64,000 nucleotides of DNA. It comes from Bacillus sp. FJAT-45350 (GTDB lineage: Bacteria > Bacillota > Bacilli > Bacillales > NISU01). Below the pieces are notes generated by a model that was given only the letters and a program-made list of their open reading frames with translations, was not told where the DNA came from and searched no databases. Below, one piece after another: positions 7,091 to 16,327 of this stretch (within the stretch, counting starts at the first letter, position 1; each line of letters begins with the position of its first letter). The stretch covers positions 1 through 64,000 of the forward strand of contig NZ_NISU01000001.1 in the NCBI RefSeq assembly GCF_002335805.1. Reading direction: 5' to 3'. The position numbers were made by a program, and so were the translations under genes.

Positions 7091-8491
7091 TTAAAGTATC
7101 ATCTGAATGATAAGGAGGAATACAGTTAATAAAACCATATACCAGAACGTGAAAACAAAATTCCAATTTGATATTTTAAATGGACTTTCATTTATGATGT
7201 TCGACATAATGCCTAGTGTTGCATTATAGGGCCCCATTAAAAATGCTGGTACCGCTCCTCCTAACATGGCAACTGTTAATATAACTGGAGAGATATTTAG
7301 TACGTTAGGGTCAAGAGATTGTGCAATTAGTGCTAATGCAACCGCTGGATGTAGACCGATAAAAGCAAATAGTAATGGTACTATCGGCAATATTACTAAG
7401 AAAAGTTGTACTCCAGTGAAGCCGATGAGCTGTGCAATCCATAAATTTAACGTTTGGTCAGCTCCTGAGTGATTAATAGCTGCAATAAAAAAACCAGCAG
7501 ATAAGAAAATAAAGAATTGATCCTTCATTTTAATTAAATGGTTCTGAAAGTGGTCGTTTAAGCCGCCAAGAAAACTTTTTCCTTTTTTTAATAAGAGAGA
7601 CCAAGTGAACGAAAAGGGAATCACTAAAACACTTACTAAGAATAGGAAGCTTAAAGCTAGAAAATGCTCTGTCATTGTAATAATTGTGTTAAGTAATAGG
7701 ATTGCTAGTAAAATATGAAACAAACGTTTCGGATTTGCATTTTTAATCGTCACTTCATTTGTTTCTACAGTAGCGGCCATTTCCTTGTGAGCTTGCTCTA
7801 GTTCACTTTGTACATGAGTCTGTCTCTTTTGAGATATAAAGTAACCAGTGAGCCAATCTAAAATAAGCCCCAATATACTTAAAGGGATTAAAATAGGAAG
7901 CATTCCACCATAACTCACTCCTGTCATCTCAATGACAATCCCGACAATTGGTGTGACAGGAGTCCATAGTAACGGCATGGCAAAACCATGTGTTATTGAA
8001 CGAGTGAGGAATCGTTCTTTATTCTTTATATAAAAGATATCTACTGAAGGGCGTATTGAATAGTACGTCATTGGCAGTGCAGCTAGATTCATAAAGGAAC
8101 TAAGAAAATAAGATATACCAGAAGATACCATATATAAATGTCCTGAATTTTTCACTTTATGCCTAATGATGTGTTGAACTTCATTGGCATATTCACCAAG
8201 TCGTATTGGCAATGCTAATATAGGAATTAAGGCAAATAGACTAAGTAAGTTTAGCATTCCGCCAAAAGATAAGAGATATTGTAATGGATTTGTTCCATTT
8301 GAAGCTAGTAACATAACTCCAATGCTTAAAAAGATTATTCCAAAAATCAGTACAACACGACTGACGTAAAAGATAGTCGATATAACAGCCAAAAATGCTG
8401 AAACTGATAGGAGGATATTAACAATAGTATGAGAAAAAATATTAGACAACAAATATAAAAAGATAGCAAACGCAAATAAGTACTTCAGCAT
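7091..8491 (-). CDS. Multi-pass membrane permease, ion-transporter-superfamily-like
   Basis: About 466 residues, nearly all hydrophobic, with roughly eleven or twelve predicted membrane helices and one central cytoplasmic charged loop (about residues 210-245, QKRQTHVQSELEQAHKEM). The two-half layout and motifs such as FMNLAALPMTYYSI and FIGLHPAVALALI resemble anion or dicarboxylate carriers of the ArsB/NhaD/DASS (ion transporter) superfamily, but I cannot assign a family with certainty. The start ATG at 8491 has GGTGAT upstream. A longer frame to 8533 has no ribosome binding site. It is divergent from the SulP gene, and one GntR-type operator (8627) lies between the two, so it may import the substrate of the local pathway. 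Confidence 0.75.
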   Translation of the reverse strand: MLKYLFAFAIFLYLLSNIFSHTIVNILLSVSAFLAVISTIFYVSRVVLIFGIIFLSIGVMLLASNGTNPLQYLLSFGGMLNLLSLFALIPILALPIRLGEYANEVQHIIRHKVKNSGHLYMVSSGISYFLSSFMNLAALPMTYYSIRPSVDIFYIKNKERFLTRSITHGFAMPLLWTPVTPIVGIVIEMTGVSYGGMLPILIPLSILGLILDWLTGYFISQKRQTHVQSELEQAHKEMAATVETNEVTIKNANPKRLFHILLAILLLNTIITMTEHFLALSFLFLVSVLVIPFSFTWSLLLKKGKSFLGGLNDHFQNHLIKMKDQFFIFLSAGFFIAAINHSGADQTLNLWIAQLIGFTGVQLFLVILPIVPLLFAFIGLHPAVALALIAQSLDPNVLNISPVILTVAMLGGAVPAFLMGPYNATLGIMSNIINESPFKISNWNFVFTFWYMVLLTVFLLIIQMIL

Positions 8492-8626
8492 CAAATCACC
8501 ACGATTCACATTTTTTTGATTCAAGAAAAACAAGTAAGATATTACTCAGATGCGTTTTCTAAAGCCCCTATAAGTGAATAGGCTATGTAAGTTCTAAGGT
8601 TTTTCTTAGTTTCAATTATACATTAA

Positions 8627-8643
8627 TTGTATACAAAATACCA
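8627..8643. promoter_or_regulatory. 17-bp operator between the divergent transporter genes
   Basis: TTGTATACAAAATACCA, two mismatches from the best site at 6588. It sits in the 238-base divergent region between the permease and the SulP gene and could control both. Confidence 0.6.
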
Positions 8644-8729
8644 AATATGAATTAGTAGTTTTATATAGTTCAGTTTGGACATACATATCTTTTAAAGAGT
8701 TATTTTCGTTAGTACTAAAAGGAGGATGT

Positions 8730-9998
8730 ATGTCTACACCAAAACCATATTCGGTACCCAGAAAATCATATACATTAGAAGAAGGAAAAAGTGATGTAGC
8801 AGCCGGGTTGATTGTAGCAGTAATGCTTATTCCACAAGGATTAGCATATTCTTTGTTATCCGGTTTACCACCAATTATTGGTTTATACACAGCTACTATT
8901 CCGCTACTTATTTATGCGTTAGTAGGCTCTTCTAGGCATTTGGCTGTAGGGCCTGTAGCGATGGTGTCACTGATCTTGTTTGCTGGAGTTTCTCAATTAG
9001 CTGAGCCAGGTTCTGAACAATTTCTATCATTAGCTATTACTTTAACTCTAATGGTCGGACTTATACAACTGTTAATGTCGGTATTTCGTTTAGGATTTTT
9101 AGTGAATTTCATTCCATATGGTGTTATCAGTGGGTTTACATCAGCTGCAGCGATTATGATTGGCTTAAGTCAGGTGAGTCATCTTCTGAATATATCAGTA
9201 GATAAGAGTGGCTCTGTTTTTCATCTATTAGTAGATGTAAGTAGGCACTTAGGTGAGGCGAATATAATTACACTGCTACTTGGAATAGGGAGTATTTTAT
9301 TATTAATTTTATTGAAATCTACGGTGCCACGAGTTCCAGGTGCTTTAATAGCAGTTATTATCAGCACATGTGTTGTCTATGTATTTCAACTGAACGTATT
9401 AGGCGTAAGTATTATTGGTTATGTTCCTCATGGTTTACCAAGTGTTTCTCTACCAAACATAGCGTTTCAAGATGTTATGAATCTATTACCATTAGCAGTG
9501 ACAATCTCTTTAATAAGTTTTGTAGAATCAATAGCAATTGCAAAGTATGTTGCTCAAAAAGAACGATACGAAATAAAATCTAATCAAGAATTATATAGTT
9601 TAGGTTTAGCAAATACTATTGGCTCTATGTTTATGACAATGCCAGTAGCTGGAGGTTTTTCTCGTACAGCCGTAAATTATCAAGCTGGCGCAAAAACAAA
9701 GTTCGCAGCTGTTATTACTAGTGTTTTTATTTTATTGACATTACTCTATTTAACCCATTTGTTTTATTACATGCCTAAAGCAGTACTTGCAGCGGTTATT
9801 ATTGTAGCTGTGTACGGTTTAATTGATTTTAATAAAGCAAAAGAACTGTTTATGACGAAACCGGATGAAGGCTGGGCACTTCTTATTACATTTTTTGCAA
9901 CACTTATAATAGGTATAAAAGAAGGACTACTAATCGGTATTGGATTTTCATTGTTAATATTTCTCTTTAAAATAAAGTGGCTCTATGTCAAAAAGTAG
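8730..9998 (+). CDS. SulP-family inorganic anion transporter without a STAS domain
   Basis: 422 residues with about ten to twelve membrane helices. SulP signatures are clear: AVMLIPQGLAYSLLSGLPPIIGLYTA near residues 30-55, GSSRHLAVGPVAMVSL, and SFVESIAIAKYVAQKE with NQELYSLGLANTIGSMF. Most SulP carriers (sulfate, bicarbonate, dicarboxylates) have a C-terminal cytoplasmic STAS domain of about 120 residues; this one ends right after the last helix (FKIKWLYVKK). The family is certain and the substrate is not. The ATG at 8730 follows AAAAGGAGGATGT. It belongs by position to the GntR-controlled block. Confidence 0.9.
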   Translation: MSTPKPYSVPRKSYTLEEGKSDVAAGLIVAVMLIPQGLAYSLLSGLPPIIGLYTATIPLLIYALVGSSRHLAVGPVAMVSLILFAGVSQLAEPGSEQFLSLAITLTLMVGLIQLLMSVFRLGFLVNFIPYGVISGFTSAAAIMIGLSQVSHLLNISVDKSGSVFHLLVDVSRHLGEANIITLLLGIGSILLLILLKSTVPRVPGALIAVIISTCVVYVFQLNVLGVSIIGYVPHGLPSVSLPNIAFQDVMNLLPLAVTISLISFVESIAIAKYVAQKERYEIKSNQELYSLGLANTIGSMFMTMPVAGGFSRTAVNYQAGAKTKFAAVITSVFILLTLLYLTHLFYYMPKAVLAAVIIVAVYGLIDFNKAKELFMTKPDEGWALLITFFATLIIGIKEGLLIGIGFSLLIFLFKIKWLYVKK

Positions 9999-10158
9999 TT
10001 TGAGGTCTGAGGGAGTAAACACAAAACTTAAGTTTAAGCACGTAACTCATTAGTTTGAAATTTCAGAAAATAAATTTGTGTAATTTGGGTTGATTTGGTA
10101 TTCTAAGAGTAACCTAGTACAATAAGAGTAAAATCTTATTGTAAAGGGTGATTCCTTC

Positions 10159-10731
10159 ATGAAACCATTTCTTTTAGCCTCAGGTTCCCCTCGAAGAAAA
10201 GAACTACTTGAGCAAGCCCATTTATCATTTTCTGTAAAAACTAGTTCAATTGAAGAGTTTGTTGACCCTAATCTAACTCCTGCAGATGTAGTACAATCTT
10301 TGTCTCTTCAAAAAGCAGAAGCGGTAGCAAAGGTTAATAAAGATGCTGTTGTTCTTGGTTCTGATACAGTCGTTGTATTAGATAACGAGATCCTCGGTAA
10401 ACCAAGAGACGAATCTGATGCAAAGTCAATGCTACAAAAACTATCAGGTAGCACTCACAAAGTATTTACAGGGGTAGCGATTACAGATAGTGAAACGACA
10501 AAAACATTTTATTCTGAAACGAACGTTACCTTCTATGAATTGAGCGATGAGGAAATCGACTTTTATATTGCAACTGATAACCCTTTAGACAAAGCGGGTT
10601 CTTATGGAATCCAGGATTTCGGAGCTACGTTTGTAAAAGAAATTCATGGGGATTATTTTGCTGTTGTCGGTTTACCAATCGCATCTACGGTAAAAGAATT
10701 AAAAGCCTTTGGAATTACCCCGTTTAAGTAG
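10159..10731 (+). CDS. maf: Maf nucleoside triphosphate pyrophosphatase
   Basis: 190 residues, full length for Maf, a cytoplasmic pyrophosphatase that hydrolyses dTTP, UTP and modified nucleotides. The N-terminal signature LLASGSPRRKELLEQ, the central VVLGSDTVVVLDNEILGKP with the catalytic aspartate, and DKAGSYGIQDFGA are all present. In Bacillus it sits next to radC and mreB and affects septum formation. It opens the conserved locus here. AAAGGGTGATT precedes the ATG. Confidence 0.95.
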   Translation: MKPFLLASGSPRRKELLEQAHLSFSVKTSSIEEFVDPNLTPADVVQSLSLQKAEAVAKVNKDAVVLGSDTVVVLDNEILGKPRDESDAKSMLQKLSGSTHKVFTGVAITDSETTKTFYSETNVTFYELSDEEIDFYIATDNPLDKAGSYGIQDFGATFVKEIHGDYFAVVGLPIASTVKELKAFGITPFK

Positions 10732-10739
10732 AATAGTAA

Positions 10740-10768
10740 GAGGCTGATCTCGCTTCACTGTCAGCCTC
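10740..10768 (+). terminator. Hairpin after maf, weak terminator
   Basis: GAGGCTGA (10740-10747) pairs with TCAGCCTC (10761-10768). No T-run follows, so read-through to radC is possible. Confidence 0.4.
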
Positions 10769-10893
10769 AACTACTCTACAAACCACCCCTAAATTTTCCT
10801 TATAGTAACCTCTTCAAAACCTCTTTTTCACTCTAAATTCAATTACATGAAAAAGGACAAATTTGTAAACGATAGAAAGGAGAGGAAGGACTA

Positions 10894-11583
10894 TTGAAAG
10901 AGCATAGTCTAATGATACGCGATGTCCCTCAAAGTGAACGTCCTCGAGAGCGAATGGTTAACGAAGGTCCTAAATTTCTAACAAATCAAGAGTTATTGGC
11001 AATTCTTTTACGTAGTGGAACGAAACAGGAGTCAGTATTAACATTGGCACAACGTTTGTTACAGCAGTTTGACGGTCTTTATTTATTAAAGGATGCTACG
11101 TTAGAGGAACTTCAACAAATCAAAGGAATTGGATTAGCCAAGGCAATTGAGATACGTGCTGCTTTGGAATTAGGTAGGCGAATTAGCACTCTTCAAATAG
11201 AAGACAGGTATACAATTCGTTCTCCGGAAGATGTGTCCCGCTATGTTATGGAAGATATGCGATTTCTAACACAAGAACATTTCGTATGTCTTTATTTGAA
11301 TACCAAGAATCATGTCCTTCATAAGGAAACGATTTTTGTTGGGAGCTTAAATGCTTCAATTGTACATCCGCGGGAAGTATTCAAGGAAGCATTCCGCCGT
11401 TCAGCTGCATCGATCATTTGCCTTCATAATCATCCTTCTGGCGATCCGTCTCCAAGTAGTGAAGATATTGAAGTGACGAAACGGCTACGTGAGAGTGGAA
11501 AGATTCTTGGTATTGAACTACTTGACCATGTGATTATAGGTGATCGTAAATTTATTAGCTTAAAGGAGTATGGGGCGATTTAG
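10894..11583 (+). CDS. radC: RadC family JAB/MPN domain protein
   Basis: 229 residues. The N-terminal helix-hairpin-helix part (about 1-95; GIGLAKAIEIRAALELGRR) is followed by a JAB1/MPN-like metalloprotease-fold domain with H178-N-H180-P-S-G and D191 (HNHPSGDPSPSSED) as predicted zinc ligands. The protein is named for a supposed DNA repair role that has not held up, and its biochemical function is unknown. The TTG start at 10894 is chosen for the GGAGAGGAAGGA site upstream. An in-frame ATG at 10912 lacks one. It lies between maf and mreB as in B. subtilis. Confidence 0.93.
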   Translation: MKEHSLMIRDVPQSERPRERMVNEGPKFLTNQELLAILLRSGTKQESVLTLAQRLLQQFDGLYLLKDATLEELQQIKGIGLAKAIEIRAALELGRRISTLQIEDRYTIRSPEDVSRYVMEDMRFLTQEHFVCLYLNTKNHVLHKETIFVGSLNASIVHPREVFKEAFRRSAASIICLHNHPSGDPSPSSEDIEVTKRLRESGKILGIELLDHVIIGDRKFISLKEYGAI

Positions 11584-11599
11584 GGGATTATGAATTCTG

Positions 11600-11712
11600 A
11601 GTTATGAGTTATGAATGGCAATTAATAATTGCTAATGGGTAATGGACAATGGTTAATGAAGTTCAAAATCTTTAATTAATCATTAACCATTAACAATTAA
11701 TCATTAACTAAT
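11600..11712. repeat. AT-rich imperfect inverted repeat between radC and mreB
   Basis: AATGGTTAATGA (11648-11659) is an exact inverted copy of TCATTAACCATT (11680-11691), and similarity extends outward on both arms (GCTAATGGGTAATGG against CAATTAATCATTAAC). The left flank also carries the TATGAATTCTGAGTTATGAG motif seen at 18486-18585. It looks like a small degenerate intergenic repeat. The remaining bases to 11836 hold the mreB upstream region with a TATAAT at 11790. Confidence 0.55.
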
Positions 11713-11836
11713 TTCGACATATTTCAAAAGAAATTTGTAAAATTATCTGAGGGGGACTTTTAAGGCTATTTTTTTTCCTTGATATTAAGTATAATAAAGG
11801 TTATGAGTTCGGTTAATCATGAAGGGAGATACATAG

Positions 11837-12877
11837 ATGTTTGGTGGTTTTTCAAAAGACTTAGGAATTGATTTAGGAACGGCAAATACGCTTGTTTATG
11901 TGAAAGGAAAAGGTGTGGTTGTTCGGGAACCTTCCGTTGTTGCACTTCGAACAGATACAGGTTCAATTGAAGCTGTTGGTAATGATGCGAAGAATATGAT
12001 CGGTAGAACTCCTGGAAACATTGTTGCTGTTCGACCAATGAAAGACGGTGTCATAGCTGATTTTGATACAACGGCAACTATGATGAAGTACTTTATTAGA
12101 CAAGCACTGAAAAACCGTTCGATTTTTACAAGAAAACCAAACGTAATGGTTTGTGTTCCATCTGGGATTACAGCTGTAGAAAAGCGTGCGGTAGAAGATG
12201 CGACAAAGCAGGCTGGAGCACGTGAAGCATATACAATAGAAGAGCCTTTTGCGGCAGCAATTGGTGCTGATTTACCAGTATGGGAGCCAACAGGTAGTAT
12301 GGTTGTTGATATTGGTGGAGGTACGACTGAGGTAGCAATTATTTCATTAGGTGGAATTGTTACGAGCCAGTCGATTCGTGTTGCTGGTGATGAGATGGAT
12401 GATGCAATCATTCAATATATTAAGAAAAGCTATAATTTAATGATCGGTGAAAGAACGTCTGAATCTTTAAAGTTAGAAATTGGCTCAGCAGGTTCTCCAG
12501 AAGGTGTAGAAGACATGGATATTCGGGGTCGTGACTTATTAACAGGTCTACCTAAAACAATTACTGTGTCGGCTAAAGAAATATCTGGTGCTCTTGAGGA
12601 TACAGTTGTTACGATTATTGAATCGGTAAAAAATACATTAGAAAAGTCTCCACCAGAGCTTGCGGCAGATATTATGGACCGTGGAATTGTATTAACTGGT
12701 GGTGGAGCATTATTACGTAATTTAGACAGAGTACTAAGTGAAGAAACAAATATGCCAGTTATCGTTGCTGAAAATCCATTAGATTGTGTGGCACTTGGAA
12801 CTGGTCGTGCATTAGAAAATTTACATTTGTTCCGCTCAAAGGCAGGTATCACAGTTCGTTCTAATAGAAAGGTGTAA
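11837..12877 (+). CDS. mreB: Rod-shape determining actin homologue MreB
   Basis: 346 residues. It is the bacterial actin that polymerises on the inner membrane face and guides lateral wall synthesis with MreC, MreD, RodA and PBPs. Nucleotide-binding motifs are visible: phosphate 1 ([15 protein letters not shown], residues about 10-24), phosphate 2 ([16 protein letters not shown]), and the adenosine motif ([13 protein letters not shown]). GAAGGGAG precedes the ATG. It is 13 bases upstream of mreC in the conserved mreBCD operon. Confidence 0.97.
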   Translation: MFGGFSKDLGIDLGTANTLVYVKGKGVVVREPSVVALRTDTGSIEAVGNDAKNMIGRTPGNIVAVRPMKDGVIADFDTTATMMKYFIRQALKNRSIFTRKPNVMVCVPSGITAVEKRAVEDATKQAGAREAYTIEEPFAAAIGADLPVWEPTGSMVVDIGGGTTEVAIISLGGIVTSQSIRVAGDEMDDAIIQYIKKSYNLMIGERTSESLKLEIGSAGSPEGVEDMDIRGRDLLTGLPKTITVSAKEISGALEDTVVTIIESVKNTLEKSPPELAADIMDRGIVLTGGGALLRNLDRVLSEETNMPVIVAENPLDCVALGTGRALENLHLFRSKAGITVRSNRKV

Positions 12878-12890
12878 GTAGGTGTAGACT

Positions 12891-13760
12891 ATGCCCCAAT
12901 TCTTCTCAAACAAACGATTAATTGTATTAATGGTGAGCATTATTCTTTTGGTGGCATTGATTGGTTATTCCATGAGTGACCGCGATAGGTTAACATGGCC
13001 AGAGCAATTTATGAAAGATGCTGTTGGATGGGTACAGACCCTACTTACAAAACCCGCTCATTTAGCAGCGGGTTTCTTTGAGAATGTTAACGACATAAAA
13101 ATTATTTATGATGAAAACAGATTGCTCAAAGCCCGCTTAGAAGAATATGCTCAAATCTCGGTTGAACGTAATATTTTTAAAGAAGAAAATGATACATTTA
13201 AAAGAATGCTAGAGATCGATGAAACGTTAAATGACTATCGGATGAGAACGGCATTGGTCATTCATCGTACACCTGATCGTTGGAGTGAATACATCGGAAT
13301 TAATAAAGGTTCTGAGAATGGTATTGAACGAAATATGGCTGTTATTACTTCAGAAGGCTTAATTGGGAAAGTTCAAAATGTAGGACAATTTTCTTCTACT
13401 GTGCAATTGTTAACAGACCATGACCGAACGAATCGTGTGTCAGCAATGGTCTTAGCGGAAGAACGTGTATATGGTTTTATTGAAGGTTTTAATGAAGAAA
13501 CAGGCATGCTTCAATTGAGAAAAGTTGAGATTGATGCTGAAATTGAACCAGGTATGCTCGTTACTACTTCCGGATTAGGTGGAGTATTTCCTCAAGGACT
13601 TGTAATTGGTGAAATTGTTGGAGTTGAACCAGACGAGTATGGGTTAACGCAAAATGCAGCTATCCAACCGGCAGCGGACTTTTATGGGTTAGATTATGTC
13701 ATTGTTATTGAACGAACGAGTACAACACTAGAGCAAGAATTACTAGAGGGGGATAGCTAA
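12891..13760 (+). CDS. mreC: Rod-shape determining protein MreC
   Basis: 289 residues: a short cytoplasmic N-terminus, one membrane helix (about residues 9-26), a coiled coil (about 65-105) and an extracytoplasmic double beta-barrel domain with YIGINKGSENGI and LLTDHDRTNRVSAM. It couples MreB to the periplasmic-side wall synthases. Its stop codon overlaps the mreD start by one base. The ATG at 12891 follows GTAGGTGTAG, a moderate ribosome binding site. Confidence 0.95.
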   Translation: MPQFFSNKRLIVLMVSIILLVALIGYSMSDRDRLTWPEQFMKDAVGWVQTLLTKPAHLAAGFFENVNDIKIIYDENRLLKARLEEYAQISVERNIFKEENDTFKRMLEIDETLNDYRMRTALVIHRTPDRWSEYIGINKGSENGIERNMAVITSEGLIGKVQNVGQFSSTVQLLTDHDRTNRVSAMVLAEERVYGFIEGFNEETGMLQLRKVEIDAEIEPGMLVTTSGLGGVFPQGLVIGEIVGVEPDEYGLTQNAAIQPAADFYGLDYVIVIERTSTTLEQELLEGDS

Positions 13761-14290
13761 TGAATCGTTTAGTTATCCCGTTCATCGTATTTCTGCTATT
13801 TGTACTTGAAGGGACAATTTTTCAAGTGTTCGCTCCTGAAAACTATAATATTAATTGGATACTCGTTCCTAGGTTTGTCATTGTAATGATTGTTATCATT
13901 GGTATTTTTCAAGGTCGTATTCATGGAGTATTATTTGGTTTAGGTTTTGGGCTTCTTTATGATGTTGTATATACGGATATGCTTGGTGTGTACTTGTTTT
14001 CGATGGGACTTATCGGATATTTATTTTCATTGAGTTATAAACCAGTTCAGCGAAGCTTCAGTTTGCTCGTGATAATTTCTTTAGTAGCAGTAATTGGAAT
14101 AGAATATTTTGTTTTTGGTATGTACCTATTACTGGGGATGACACAAATTCCTCAAGAAGTATTTTTCTTTCAACGCTTACTTCCAACGTTAATACTTAAT
14201 CTTTGTTTTGCTGCAATTATCGTATGGCCACTTAGAAAATATTTGTTGTATTTAATTCGATATGAAAAGAGTTTAGAGGATAAATTATAA
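13760..14290 (+). CDS. mreD: Rod-shape determining protein MreD
   Basis: 176 residues with five or six membrane helices. It is the integral membrane partner of MreC in the elongasome. GLLYDVVYTDMLGVYLFSMGLIGYLFS is typical of the family. AGAGGGGGATAGCT precedes the ATG, and translation is probably coupled to mreC. It is the last gene before a hairpin at 14314. Confidence 0.93.
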   Translation: MNRLVIPFIVFLLFVLEGTIFQVFAPENYNINWILVPRFVIVMIVIIGIFQGRIHGVLFGLGFGLLYDVVYTDMLGVYLFSMGLIGYLFSLSYKPVQRSFSLLVIISLVAVIGIEYFVFGMYLLLGMTQIPQEVFFFQRLLPTLILNLCFAAIIVWPLRKYLLYLIRYEKSLEDKL

Positions 14291-14313
14291 AAAAAGTTTA
14301 TTCAAATAAAAAA

Positions 14314-14345
14314 GCCTTACTAGCTGTATTTTCACCTAGTAAGGC
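14314..14345 (-). terminator. 10-bp hairpin after mreD with T-run only on the minus strand
   Basis: GCCTTACTAG (14314-14323) pairs with CTAGTAAGGC (14336-14345). On the plus strand it is preceded by A's and lacks a T-run after it, so as an intrinsic terminator it faces leftward. It may instead act as mRNA processing or pausing structure between mreD and minC. Confidence 0.5.
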
Positions 14346-14482
14346 GCTAGTGCGTTAAAGAAATTTGACGATAATTAAAAAGGCTTTTCAATTTTTCAAA
14401 AAAAATAAAGGGAACTAGTCCCTAGTTGTTGAATGTATAAAAAGGACCAATGTACTTAACCCGCTTTGAGGTGAACGTGAGA

Positions 14483-15148
14483 ATGACGCAGAAAAAACAT
14501 CACGTAACGATAAAAGGGACTAAAGATGGCCTAATATTTATGCTTGATGATGAAGCATCCTTTAATGAGTTATTGCGAGAATTACAGGATAAGTTATCAT
14601 CTAAGCATTATCAACAGGATGAGGGGCCAGAAGTCCAAGTCAATCTTGCTATTGGCAATCGTTATTTGACAAACGAGCAAGAAGAACAATTAATAGAGTT
14701 AATTGAAAATGATAGGAATTTAATAGTAGAAGAAATTAATTCAAATGTAGTAACAAAGTTAGAAGCTGAAGAACTTAAAAAGGAAAATCAAATTGTATCT
14801 GTTGCTAAAGTAATTCGTTCAGGACAAGTGTTGGAAATTACTGGCGATTTGTTGCTTATAGGAGATGTAAATCCTGGTGGTACAATTAAAGCAACGGGAA
14901 ATATTTTTGTTATGGGTGCATTAAGAGGAATTGCACATGCTGGTTATTTTGGTAACGTAAATGCTGTAATTGCAGCTTCTGTCATGGCACCAGCACAATT
15001 AAGAATAGGTGACTATATTAGTCGCTCACCTGATCGCCATGAGCAAGTCGATAGTGATATGGACTGTGCATACATAGAGGATGGAAAAATTTCGATTGAA
15101 AGGCTCCAACAGCTTAGTCAGTTGAGGCCTCAATTAACTAGATTTTAA
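14483..15148 (+). CDS. minC: Septum site-determining protein MinC
   Basis: About 221 residues: the N-terminal FtsZ-binding domain (ITKGTKDGLIF region, about 1-100) and the C-terminal beta-helix dimer and MinD-binding domain (VIRSGQVLEITGDLLLIGDVNPGG, then ATGNIFVMGALRGIAHAGY). It inhibits FtsZ assembly away from midcell. The ATG at 14483 is chosen because GAGGTG at 14468-14473 gives normal spacing and the protein then begins like B. subtilis MinC. The longer frame from 14450 is less likely. Confidence 0.95.
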   Translation: MTQKKHHVTIKGTKDGLIFMLDDEASFNELLRELQDKLSSKHYQQDEGPEVQVNLAIGNRYLTNEQEEQLIELIENDRNLIVEEINSNVVTKLEAEELKKENQIVSVAKVIRSGQVLEITGDLLLIGDVNPGGTIKATGNIFVMGALRGIAHAGYFGNVNAVIAASVMAPAQLRIGDYISRSPDRHEQVDSDMDCAYIEDGKISIERLQQLSQLRPQLTRF

Positions 15149-15196
15149 AATTGATAGAGTTGTAGATCGATTTGATTTGAGAAGGGGGAAATGAGC

Positions 15197-15991
15197 GTGG
15201 GAGAGGCTATTGTCATCACTTCGGGTAAAGGAGGCGTTGGGAAAACAACGACTTCGGCCAACATTGGGACCGCCCTTGCGCTTTCTGGAAATAAAGTTTG
15301 TTTGGTTGATACTGATATTGGTTTACGTAATTTAGATGTAGTTATGGGGCTTGAAAACCGCATTATTTACGATCTTGTTGATGTTGTGGAAGAACGGTGT
15401 CGTTTGAAGCAAGCATTAATTAAAGATAAGAGATTTGAGTGTCTATATTTGCTACCAGCTGCTCAAACGAAGGATAAGTCTTCAGTAACTCCTGAACAAA
15501 TGGAGGTCGTTATTGAAGAGTTAAAGCGTGAATATGATTATATTATTATTGACTGTCCAGCAGGTATTGAGCAAGGATTTAAAAATGCAGTTGCAGGTGC
15601 TGACCGAGCGATTGTTGTAACAACTCCAGAGGTTTCATCTGTACGTGATGCAGACCGAATTATTGGCTTATTAGAACAAGCTGATATTGAATCACCTAAA
15701 CTAATTGTCAATCGAATTCGTAGTCATATGATGAAAAACGGAGAAATGCTAGATGTAGATGAAATAGTCTCAATTCTAGCAATTGAGTTACTTGGTATAG
15801 TTGTTGACGATGATAGTGTTATCAAATATTCAAATAAAGGCGAACCAGTTGCATTGCACCCAGATAGTAAAGCATCGATTGCCTATCGAAATATTGGGCG
15901 TCGTATTTTAGGTGAAACAGTACCACTTCTGTCGTTAGAAGATGACAAAGGTATGTTTACAAAAATGAAAAAGTTTTTTGGCATACGTTAA
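15197..15991 (+). CDS. minD: Septum site-determining ATPase MinD
   Basis: 264 residues. Deviant Walker A ATPase of the ParA/MinD family (SGKGGVGKTTTSAN, residues about 8-21) with switch motif VDTDIGLRNLD, a Walker B-like region (YIIIDCPAGIEQGF), and a C-terminal amphipathic membrane-targeting helix (MFTKMKKFFGIR). It recruits MinC to the membrane. The GTG at 15197 is chosen: GAAGGGGGAA gives proper spacing and the protein then starts MGEAIVITSG, as in B. subtilis. The ATG at 15191 is too near the ribosome binding site. Confidence 0.96.
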   Translation: MGEAIVITSGKGGVGKTTTSANIGTALALSGNKVCLVDTDIGLRNLDVVMGLENRIIYDLVDVVEERCRLKQALIKDKRFECLYLLPAAQTKDKSSVTPEQMEVVIEELKREYDYIIIDCPAGIEQGFKNAVAGADRAIVVTTPEVSSVRDADRIIGLLEQADIESPKLIVNRIRSHMMKNGEMLDVDEIVSILAIELLGIVVDDDSVIKYSNKGEPVALHPDSKASIAYRNIGRRILGETVPLLSLEDDKGMFTKMKKFFGIR

Positions 15992-16020
15992 AACCACTCG
16001 GCTTGCCGAGTGGTTTTTTA
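15991..16020 (+). terminator. Strong terminator after minD
   Basis: AAACCACTCGGC and GCCGAGTGGTTT form a 12-bp stem with a 2-base apparent loop, followed by more T's. The 300 bases from here to tatA hold no ORF with a ribosome binding site. They show only an 8-bp inverted repeat (TTCATATT 16257-16264, AATATGAA 16278-16285). Confidence 0.88.
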
Positions 16021-16327
16021 TAGACTGTTGTTTAAATTTGTTAAAATCTCAACTATACTATGATGAATTTACTAAAGTAAATCTATCTAATGTAGAAGGG
16101 GTGGTAATAAATTTGTTGTTTTATCCAATACTATTCATAATTGACACGAAGTATTAAAATTTTAAAGGGGTGGGCATCTATAAAGTTGTAAGTATGTGTG
16201 TTAAAATCAAAATGTAGTAGCTTAAGTACATTCCTAATTAAAAATATGGTATTGTGTTCATATTAATAGTAAATCACAATATGAATTAAATTTTACTTAA
16301 TTGAATCGTATAAAAGGAGGAAAAGAT

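Noticed and set aside
11896-12852. Two leftward frames of 171 and 140 codons across mreB
   Set aside because: Antisense shadows of a conserved gene, no ribosome binding site and no recognisable domain.
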